A stretch of 64,000 nucleotides of DNA. It comes from Castanea sativa. Taxonomy: Eukaryota > Streptophyta > Magnoliopsida > Fagales > Fagaceae. The stretch covers positions 27,449,273-27,513,272 of the forward strand of contig NC_134017.1 in assembly GCF_040712315.1 (NCBI RefSeq), given 5' to 3'. A program made the position numbers and the translations under genes. Under the pieces are notes generated by a model. That model did no database searches. It had not been told where the DNA came from and was given only the letters and a program-made list of their open reading frames with translations. Shown here one piece after another: positions 55,094-64,000 of this stretch; the stretch's first letter is position 1; each line of letters starts with the position of its first letter.

Positions 55094-57916
55094 TTACCGA
55101 GCAGCAGTATTGGGAACACCTTCTTTAAAGAGAATATTTGCAACTGGTGGTGGAAGCCAACCAGCATTTCCGCCAGTCTGGCCATCCTGACTATTCCCAT
55201 CACGCCGCTTCAAATTTCTTGGACATTTCTTCAGCCTCGCACTTATGTTTTGTCCAACAAATAAGCCAAGCTTCATTGCTGTAAATAAACTAAATGCCAT
55301 TGCAAGTGGCCTCACAGCCCAGTGAAAATCCTCAACATGCTGATACTTCTGCACCACCCCTGGACAAGTATCAAACGAAACTTTTTCCACTTCAGTTGGG
55401 TCTGCCAAGAAGATATTAGATTCTTCTCCAAACACCAACCTCCCAGGGAAACTTGCAACAAGACAGCCATTTGGAAGGATTTGTGAGACCTTCCCAGTAG
55501 CCCAAGCATCTCCATTCTTACGAGGCCACTCAAACCGGGGACTTAACACATTTGCCTTCAGCCGCACAAACTGCCCAACATAATAAGCTTCAGTCTTTTG
55601 AAGTTCAGATGAGTTACCTCTCCAGAGATTCTCTAGGCCTATGAATCCAACTGCTGTGCTCCCATCACGCTGTACTGAGTGAAGAATTCCCACAGAGGAG
55701 TGCTTGTCGTTTTCCTCTTTCAAACGCACCCAATCCCCTATTGCCAAGCCAGATGTCACCCTCTCAATTGTTGAAACCTGTACTCTTAGAGGGTTGTGCA
55801 TGCCAGATACCTTCACTAGAACAAAACGTTCTCTATCATTGTCATCCTCCAAACCTACCACCTTTCCTTTAGGAATATCCATGGTTTGTGATTTACATGC
55901 ATTGAATGGCTTTCTTGAACGGACTATGTCACCTACTTCAAGACGATCCTTTGACAGATACCATGCACTAAAACCACCATCACTTAACCTATCAGTAGGT
56001 TTCCTACTTGTTGAACCAAGAGACTCACCATCACTGTTAAGAGCATTCAGTGAGCTGCAAATTAGGTTGCAAATAGTCAGTACACAACCAAAAAGGGTAA
56101 GAGATGCAGGTTGACTAAAGACAGCTCTGGCATTCTAATGCTACCTTCCTACTAATGAAACAAGTATTATGTATCATGAGGGAGGTCAGAAGTCATTCTG
56201 AAAATTCATGACCCCTAAATGGGGGGACATATATATTTGGCGTCAGATACAATGCAGGTGAGAGGTCAAAATTCTATGGAAAAGAAAATGAACCCTACAA
56301 CAAGGATTCCTTTTTGCAAAATAACTGAAATTAAATGTGATTCCAATATAACACTTAATCAAAAGTCTCTCTCAAATAATCTGTCTCAACACTCAAGAGA
56401 AAAGACTCTTAGTTAGACTCTTAGTGAGAAGTGTGGGTACAAAGTCATGGATATTGTACACTACACCTAAAGATATTAGCCGCTAATTTTAAAAGGAATG
56501 CACCAATTTTGATGAAATGGATCCAGTAATACACACACACACACCCAATAAATACCTTTTAAATGCATGCATGATATCTGTCATTAAAGGCCGATTCCGG
56601 AAATCATATTCAAAGCAACCATAGATAACATTCTCAACAGCAAAAGGCAACCCACTTGGAATATTTGGTTTTTCTTGCTTGACCACAACTGAGTGATATA
56701 TTTCCTCAGTTGACTTCCCAAACCAGGGATGAACACCAGTTAACATTTCTAGTATGCTACATCCAAAACCCCATGAGTCTGTCTCAACGGATATAGGACC
56801 TCTGATTTCTGGTTCCCACTGTTCTGGAGCCATGTAGTTTGGAGTTCCAAGTCTTAGATTCATATCTGAACTGGACAATGGAATCCCAAAAAGTAGATAA
56901 GGGATCCCAAAATCTCCAAGAATCAATTGGTCTTGTTTGTTAAGCAGAAAGTTAGAAGGCTTAAGGTTTAGCACCAGGGTCCCAATCGAATGCAAACCCA
57001 GAATTCCTTTTGCCAACTCGATCCCATACCTGAAAATATCAGCATTCTCATAGTCCATATCTAAACATCAACATCTATTGTATGCTTCAGTTCATTATTT
57101 TCTGATTTCAACCATTCATAAATTCTAATAAAGTTTGGTTAAATATATGCTAGATCATCATTTCAAATTGTTTTGCACATATCACCTTCCAAATGAAACC
57201 TGTTTAAAAAGCAAAGCCCAGTCTCAGAACTAGTTCTTGATGAGAAAAAAAACCCAATAAACCTAATTTTTAGGAACTTTTATCTAAGTCTCACCTTATT
57301 TTTAAGGCAGACAACATTATTTAAGAATATAAATAAATGATTTTGAACCCAAAAAAAAAAAAAAAAAACCTTAAAACATCTTGCAATTGAAGCTTCCCGC
57401 CCTTGAGCCAAGCCATTCGGTCACCGACTGATCCTTCATGAAGTATCATTGCAATGCAGATCTGCCAAAATTGCAGAAAGTGAACTATTGAGACATAGAA
57501 AAGAACTTCCAGGAGTTGAAAAATATTAAATTCATTCTCAAGAAAATTACCTGTCCATTAATTATTGATATACCATGCAACCAGCAAATGCATTGGAGTC
57601 CTCGGAACTTAAGAAATAACTCTTCAAACTTATCCAAAAAATTCTGAGAATGACCCTCCTTCAATGGATGTAACATTTTGACAGCCACTTCATGATGCTC
57701 CTCAAAATCATGACCCAATTGATGATGAGTTGCTAACCAAACATCACCGAAGGGGCCCCGCCCAATCCTGTGCTTAAGTTTCAATGAGGAAGGATCAATC
57801 CATGGATCAGTCTGAGTTGGTGTAGCTTTGACAGTTCTGAGGTGATCAGGATCTCCTTCAAAGAGTTCATACTCAAAAAAGACTGCTGGCTTTGCTGTTC
57901 CAATCTGTTCTGTCAT
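55094..57916 (-). CDS. KEG-like protein kinase, 630 aa
   Basis: Coding exons 57916-57551, 57461-57370, 57029-56556 and 56054-55094 join in frame to 630 codons plus TAA. A 5'UTR intron runs from 59263 (GTAAGT donor) to an acceptor (CTGCAG) 8 bases before the ATG. Kinase domain: glycine loop GRGPFGDVW (52-60), VAIK-type Lys80 (AVKML), LNLKPSNFLL (173-182) where the HRD Asp is Asn, DFG (192-194) and MAPEQW (219-224). The C-terminal half has KEG/HERC2-type SH3-like repeats (GDIVRSRKP; GDWVRLKEEN; GQFVRLKANV). A hydrophobic segment at 556-578 (LAMAFSLFTAMKLGLFVG) may anchor in a membrane. KEG is a RING ubiquitin ligase of ABA signalling; this protein resembles it in the kinase and C-terminal repeats but has no RING or ankyrin repeats, so ligase activity is not implied. 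The gene appears intact. Confidence 0.88.
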
Positions 57917-59263
57917 TTTTGTTCCTGCAGAAATGAAATGGGTATTAAAGGAGCATGTAACCAATAATATTGGAATCCTTATTAAGCTGTCAGCAGTAGA
58001 ACCTTAACCCCAACATTTGAATCTTAAGGCATTATAAAATTAATAATAATAATAAAAAAATCAGAATCAGTAAGGCATAGAGAGGTCAGAATCAATATAT
58101 GTCACCACAGGGAAATCAGAATTATAATTCACAATATAATCACAGTTACAACCACCATATCCAATGGAAAAATACATACAGTGGAAATTAATAGTGGTCT
58201 AGATTTTAATGCCATCATCAAACAAACATTCCTAAGACCAATTCAATTATTGCAGACTCTGAAACCAACTTTCGACAGGCTTCAGTCTTATAATTACAAA
58301 TTTAATCACCATGAATTTTTTGTTGAACACAGAACATTTGGAGAAAACCCCAAATGGGGTAAAGCTAAACCATTTCACTAAGCTTCCCTCTTTTCTTTTA
58401 AAATTGTTTGGATTACATCCCACCCCCATTAAAGGCATGTGCTAATGAAACCTTACTCAAGCCTGGGTTCAAGTCTCCAAGAAGGAGACTCACACACATA
58501 TACACTTAGATTAGGCTAAAGTAGAAATTATATCTTGTATTAAAAAAACAAAGAAAAAAAGGATAAAAACCTACAACTAATTAAAACCACATCCAAGAAT
58601 CATATGTTCATAACATGAAGACAGACCATGAACAATTCAAGTTTGTTTCAAACTGATAGATTACCAATTGTCCCTATGTGTTAGGATATGGTGAATATTA
58701 ATCATTCAATTAATATTATAACACATGCTAAACACTGATTCATCAATAAAATCAGTAAATATCTATTTGAATCCAAATATACCCAAGGGGGTCTAGAATA
58801 TTTCAGGCAATATAGCCCCATAAATATCCCAAATCCGAATTTATCCAAAAAAAAAAAAATCTCAAATCCCATTTCTCTTCCATTTGATTCATATTTCTAT
58901 AGCTATTCAAATTCCAAAACTACAACATCCTAAATATTCACAACCCCATTATAGATACCTAAACCAATCAGGAAAGCAACAAAACAACAAAGATAGAAAC
59001 CCTTCATGCCTGCCCTAAACATATGCATCCACAGACACACAGATACATACGTTAGTTGCTAAGAAATTAAGTAACTAATCTATGAAATTACGTTACATGT
59101 TAATTTTAACAATCTCAATTCATTTAAAAGGAATTATACAAAAATAAAATAAAATAAAACAAAAGGCAAAGAAGCCCAAATTTTCATTTGTTTTTCCACT
59201 TTTCCAGTTTCCTACAGTTTCTAAGGAACCAAACAAGATACAAATATACCCATTTGAACTTAC

Positions 59264-59460
59264 CAGTTGAGTAGAGAAAGAGAAAGAGGAAAGTCCAAGT
59301 AGAGCCCTTGAAATTTGCTGTTTTTAGTAGTAATTGAAGAAGATTAGGAAGAATGAGATGAAGAAGTGGCAAGAGAAACCAAAAAGTATGGGATCGATAC
59401 GAAGAGGGACACGGGGACTCTGGTGCTACCTGTCTCATCTGGATGCCACGTCAGTTTAAA
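59264..59460 (-). other. 5' UTR exon of the KEG-like gene (approximate)
   Basis: On the minus strand, CTCTACTCAACTG ends at a strong GTAAGT donor (59263). The acceptor at 57925 lies just before the ATG exon. The 5' limit is guessed, since no TATA box is evident. Confidence 0.55.
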
Positions 59461-59500
59461 CTACAGACACGTCACGATGTAGAGTTGGACGACACGTGGC
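59440..59500. promoter_or_regulatory. cluster of ACGT-core elements near the KEG-like gene start
   Basis: gccacgtcag (59442-59451), gacacgtcac (59466-59475) and gacacgtggc (59491-59500) lie within about 60 bases. The last is a good ABRE/G-box, bound in other plants by bZIP factors of the ABA and light pathways. Binding here is inferred only from sequence. Confidence 0.5.
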
Positions 59501-59679
59501 AGTCTTGTTATACCGAAATTGTTGGAGACTTTGGACCGGAAGGTCCGGAACCGCTTTAGAGGTAGATACTACATAGACGCTACTGGTTACGGGAGGTGGT
59601 AGGGCCCTAGAATTTTTTATATGATTTGATACTTTTGAGTCTTTAGAGGCCCATCTCGGGTTTTCTTTGCCGTTTTTCC

Positions 59680-59684
59680 AATTT

Positions 59685-59716
<32 letters not shown>
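59680..59716. repeat. (TA)n microsatellite at Helitron insertion
   Basis: A TA run of about 28 bases directly abutting the Helitron 3' end. Confidence 0.9.
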
Positions 59717-60789
59717 CTAACTTCTGAGCATGCGCTCATGCATGTGCTTAAAGGCTCTTCTATTTTTTGGGTAAGAGTTAATTTAAAGTATTTACTATAA
59801 TTTAGGATTATTATATTTTTCAATTGCAAAAAAAAAAAAACTTAGTGGTGTGATGAAAAATTATTAACCTTTTATGTATGGCAGTTATCATTTTTTGTCT
59901 AATCCTAAAATATAGTTTTTTAATCCTAAGATTTAGCCATTTACTACACATCCATAACATAAGTAAATATAAGTTTAAATTTAAAATTTTATGGCAAGAG
60001 ATACACGTTATTTTTGGTGTTGTTGTTCTTTAAAAAAAATAATAACAACATTTATCAATTTTTGTTTAATCCAAAAATTTAGTTGTTTAGTCCTAAAAGT
60101 TAGTCATTTACTACACATCTATAGCAAAAGTTAAAAAGAGTTTAAATTTCAAATTAAAAGAGTTTAAATTTCAAATATATCAACAACCTTTAAAACTAAG
60201 AAAAAGGTACGTAACATTTTTTTAAGTCGTATATTTTATCAAAAAAAAAAAATGTACCCCTATTTTGAGAAAAAAAAAAACATAAAATTATCCCACGTTC
60301 GATCAAAAAAAAACTCAACTCGGCCACATTTTTTTTTTTTTTCAAATTCAAAGTTTAAAAATACCTTATATTTATCCCATGATAACGTACATCAATAATT
60401 CTATTTTAATGGAGATGTTCAATGTTCAAATCAATCTTTTTAATTATCAAATTATTGTTAAAAATAATCATTCAAATTCAAATTCCGCTTGCCAATATAT
60501 TATATTATCCAAAAAAATATTCCTGATTTAGAAAAAATTGCCGATTGCTTTTTTTTTTTTTTAATTCTCACAAAATAATTTCCATTTTTTCATAACCCAC
60601 TACGACGTGAAAAATGCAATCCCCATTATATGTAAACACCTTCATCTGTACAGAAATTAAAAAAAAATTAAAAACCTGAAAAAGAAATATAATAGAAAAT
60701 AAAAGAAAAAAGGATAAATCTTTTTTTAATTAAGTCACAAAAGGATAAAGGTGGTCGGATAGTTTTCCTTATTCATCTGTACACTTTTT

Positions 60790-61140
60790 TTTTTTTTTTT
60801 TCAAATACACGTTTTCCTCTTTTTTTTTTTTTTTCTTTTAAATCTCTTCCATATTTTTGGGGAGGGGGGGGGGAACTCCTACTATAAAACCACTACTATA
60901 ACTTCTCCATCCATATCCTTATATTTAGGCACTAACATATCTGATTTTGAAAGAAAATAAAAGGCTAAATTTTAGGGAAATTTAAATGATTAAGGTGGGG
61001 AATTGGTGTGACCCTATCCTTATTTAAAAGTTTATCAAAAAAATGAAAAACTACATATTTAAAAAAATCTCATATTCTATCCATGTGCTATTTTAAAAAA
61101 ATCTCACTTTCTATCCCACATTTAAGAACTACCCCGACCA

Positions 61141-61171
<31 letters not shown>

Positions 61172-61500
61172 CAATTTCACGTTTTCCTCTTTTTCTTATT
61201 ATTATTTTCTTTTAAATCTCTTCCATATTTTGGAAAAAAAAAATACTCCTACTATAAAACCACTACTATAACTTCTCCATCCATATCCTTATATTTAGGC
61301 ACTAACATATCTAATTTTAAAAGAAAATAAAAGGCTAAATTTTAGGGAAATTTAGAAGATTAAAGTGGAAAATTGGTGTGACCCTATCCTTATTTAACAG
61401 TTTATTCAAAAAAAGAAAAACTACACGTTTAAAAAAATCTCATGTTATATCCATGTACTATTGAAAAAAATCTCACTTTCTATTCCACGTTTAAAAACTA
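60790..61500. repeat. ~350-bp tandem duplication inside Helitron
   Basis: Blocks acgttttcctctttt, tcctactataaaaccac, ttatatttaggcactaacat and ggtgtgaccctatcctt appear in the same order in both copies, separated by long T-tracts. Confidence 0.9.
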
Positions 61501-61664
61501 CTCGACCACCCTTTTTTTTTTTTTTTTTCAAATTCAAAGTTTAAAAACTACTTGTACTGTTTTAATCCTAAAAGTTAGCCACTTACTACACATCCATAAC
61601 ATAAGTGAAAAAGAGTTTAAATTTCAAATATATTTATTTTACGATAAAAGGATCGATAATAGTT

Positions 61665-62500
61665 ATCCACTTTAACGCCAAAAACATATACAATGATGGT
61701 AAAAAAAAAAAATTCTTAAAAAGAAAAAAAAAATACGTAGAAGGAAAAAAAAAAGTGAGGAAATAGAAGATAAAGATTTTTTGAATTCAACTCAATCATG
61801 GACTCTTTAAAATCTAATCACCACATCATCAACTATTTAAATAAATAACTAAATAAAAAAAATAAAATTTAACGCCAAAAACATATACAATGATGGTAAA
61901 AAAAATAAAAACTTTAACGCCAAAAACATATACAACGATGGTAAAAAAAAAATTTTCTTAAAAAGAAAAAAAATATATGAAGAAGGAAAAAAAAAAGTGA
62001 GGAAATGGAGGATAAAGATTTTTTAGAATTTAACTCTATCATGGACTCTTTAAAATCTAATCACCACATCATTAACTATTTAAATAAATAACTAAATAAA
62101 AAAAATTTAACGACAAAAACATATACAATGATGGTAAAAAAAATTCTTAAAAAGAAAAAAAAAATACGAATAAGGAAAAAAAAAGTGAGGAAATAGAAGG
62201 AAATAGTAATTGATCATTTATATTTTGATCATTAATCAAATTTTCAAAATTACATTTAAAAAAAAAGAAAAAAAAAAGAGAGTTAATCTAATCACCACAT
62301 CATCAACTATTTAAATAAATAACTAAATAAAAAAAATTTAACGCCAAAAACATAAACAATTATGGTAAAAAAAATTTCTTAAAAAGAAAAAAAAATAGGA
62401 AGAAGGAAAAAACAAGTGAGGAAATAGAAGGAAATAGTAATTGATCATTTATATTTTGATCATTAATCAAATTTTCAAAATTACATTTAAAAAAGAAAAA
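61665..62500. repeat. minisatellite array in Helitron, 150-230-bp units
   Basis: Units begin ttaacgccaaaaacatatac and continue tggtaaaaaaa, cttaaaaagaaaaaaa, gtgaggaaatagaag and ctaatcaccacatcat. Copies start near 61672, 61868, 61914, 62107 and 62337. Two of them share an extra ttgatcatttatattttgat block. Confidence 0.85.
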
Positions 62501-62542
62501 AGTTAACGTGATACATATATAAAAAAAAAATAGAACTCAAAG

Positions 62543-63217
62543 AAAGTCATTCATAAACCAAAGTAAAGAAAACAAAGAGGAACTTGCAAAAGATAGAACT
62601 TGAAAATTTGTTGGAACCTCTGACAATAAATGTCTTTAATCTGAAGAAAAAGAAAGGAGGATGTAGAGCTAAACTATCTTCAATCTGAAGAAGAATGAGA
62701 GATAGAAAGTGAGGTAGAAACTGCAAAGTGTACGTGAGTTTGTGAGTTTTAAAGTGTAGGAATTTTAATTTACATATTTATCCTCATTAGTTGAAAACTT
62801 GTAAGTGGATATGATAAGGGTACTTTAGACATCCAAAATGTGGAATCCAAACAGGAGAAGCCCCTTAAATAGTAGTATAGATCATTCATAAATCAAAGAA
62901 AAGAAAATAAAGAGGAACTTTCAAAAGATAGAACCTGAAAATTTGTTGGAGCCTCTGACAATAAATGTCTTTAATCTGAAGAAAAAGAAAGGAGGATGTA
63001 GAGCTAAACTATCTTCAATCTGAAGAAAAATGAGAGATAGAAAGTGAGATAGAAACTGCAAAGCGTACGTGAGTTTGTGGGTTTTAAAGTGTAGGAGTTT
63101 TAATTTACATATTTATCCTCATTAGTTGAAAACTTGTAAGTGGATATGATGAGGGTACTTTAGGTATCCAAAATGTGAAATCCAAACAGTAGAAGCCCCT
63201 TAAATAGTAGTATAAAT
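62543..63217. repeat. ~337-bp tandem duplication of Helitron 5' end
   Basis: Copies 62543-62881 and 62882-63217 are nearly identical (tcattcataaa(c/t)caaag through gaagccccttaaatagtag). The inner copy supplies the 5' TC end of the Helitron; the outer ends tataaat instead of tataga. Confidence 0.9.
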
Positions 63218-63226
63218 AAATAAATA

Positions 63227-63285
<59 letters not shown>
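63217..63285. repeat. (AAAT)n then (TA)n microsatellite
   Basis: A few aaat units followed by a TA run of about 58 bases. Confidence 0.95.
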
Positions 63286-63286
<1 letters not shown>

Positions 63287-63289
63287 ATT

Positions 63290-64000
63290 AGAGTTTTAAT
63301 CTATACTAAGACTTTAATCAATTTTCAGTGTAAACAGAAATTAAACCCCAAATGTTTCATTTAACCATAAAAAACTTTGTCAATTAAGCTAATTAGAATC
63401 CACAATTTTTCAAATATATTAATTATGTGATTAAACGTAATATATATATTAGCTATGTGGCTATATTTAAAATTTAAATATCTGATACTTGAGTTCCAGT
63501 GTGAAAAACTTGAATCTTTAAAACTCCAATTTCATTGGAAAATTCAAAAGAAAACAACCATTTCAAGTCCATTCCTTCAACTTTTCAAATGTAGTTTTTT
63601 TTTTTTTTGGTGTAAATTAAAGGCGATATAAACCTGGGGTTCATATGGAAATGTAAATAAATGGAGTTATCAGTTATTTATGAATAAATCAAATTCAAAT
63701 CGAAAAAAGGATAATTTGAGTTTGTTTATTTGATAAATAAGTTAAGTTCAAATCCAAAGTAAGGCTTGACTATTAACTCAAGTTCAAACATGATAATATG
63801 TTTGTGAATAAACTCGTAAATATGATACTTAATTTAAATATATATATGATATTTATATATTTATATAGACCTGATATTGGATTGTGTAACTTTGTAAATA
63901 AGTTCATAAAATGCTAAATTAATTTTTTTTAATTTACAGATAATATAAATACTACATTTTATCAAAAATAAAAAATAAAAAAATAATGTCCAAGGGCATG
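63290..64000. other. AT-rich stretch, no gene seen
   Basis: Contains aagttcaaatc / ctcaagttcaaac-type phrases (63735-63790) that look like an old MITE, but ends are not defined. No coding region. Confidence 0.4.

Larger units (their letters stand above)
59717..62881 (-). mobile_element. Helitron, 3.2 kb, non-autonomous, repeat-rich
   Basis: On the minus strand it starts TCTATACTACTATTTAAGGG after host A and ends near 59717 with TTAG followed by T, next to a gagcgcatgctc-type palindrome. The canonical end would be CTAG. Its last ~150 bases match the Helitron end at 1-163. Inside are a ~350-bp tandem duplication (60790-61140 and 61150-61500), a shorter third copy, and four to five copies of a taacgccaaaaacatataca unit. 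I find no Rep-helicase coding sequence. Confidence 0.7.

Noticed and set aside
55704..56114. 136-codon plus-strand frame
   Set aside because: Complement of the last coding exon of the KEG-like gene.
61665..62500. Regular repeats that might suggest a CRISPR-like array
   Set aside because: Units are 150-230 bp, AT-rich, without unique spacers, and lie within a plant Helitron.

Overview
The window is nuclear DNA of a flowering plant, most probably a woody eudicot. It is AT-rich, has spliced genes with GT-AG introns, and most of it is layered transposable elements (copia/Sirevirus, gypsy solo LTRs, L1-type LINEs, hAT, Mutator-like elements, Helitrons, MITEs). I could not fix the species from sequence alone; a Fagales-type tree is only a guess. 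There is no bacterial, organellar, CRISPR, tRNA or rRNA signal.

Layout. 1-2.8 kb: 5' half of a polygalacturonase gene (minus strand, four coding exons visible, rest beyond the left edge), its introns carrying a Helitron end, a LINE RNase H scrap and a small hAT MITE. 2.8-9.2 kb: DNA-transposon territory, including a TIR element carrying a gene-like ORF and a MULE with a perfect 9-bp target duplication. 9.26-11.66 kb: decayed Ty1/copia polyprotein interrupted by an element with ~285-bp inverted arms. 12.26-28.33 kb: a Sirevirus-type LTR retrotransposon with a 5' LTR, primer-binding site, broken gag, an envelope-like ORF, purine tracts and a truncated 3' LTR. No pol is recognisable in it; the space holds nested TEs (a solo gypsy LTR inside a MITE, two copia LTRs, two Helitrons, a broken hAT transposase gene). 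29.4-33.1 kb: LINE (plus strand). 35-44 kb: tandem repeats, a broken F-box gene, a copia relic, two gypsy LTRs, a long foldback. 44.24-49.62 kb: near-full-length decayed LINE (minus strand) with a target duplication.

50.5-59.5 kb is the gene-rich part. It holds a DOG1-domain gene (302 aa, four exons) and a KEG-like protein kinase gene (630 aa, with a 5'UTR intron), both on the minus strand and both apparently intact. 59.7-63.2 kb is a 3.2-kb Helitron with heavy internal tandem repetition and a duplicated 5' end.

Only three loci look like functional host genes: polygalacturonase (cell-wall pectin), the DOG1-domain protein and the KEG-like kinase. The last two belong to families linked in other plants to dormancy and ABA signalling; a joint role here is only a suggestion. 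The most unusual structure is the Sirevirus derivative: an envelope-like ORF preceded by what looks like its own promoter, a spliced leader, and an array of near-palindromic motifs also present in the LTR.
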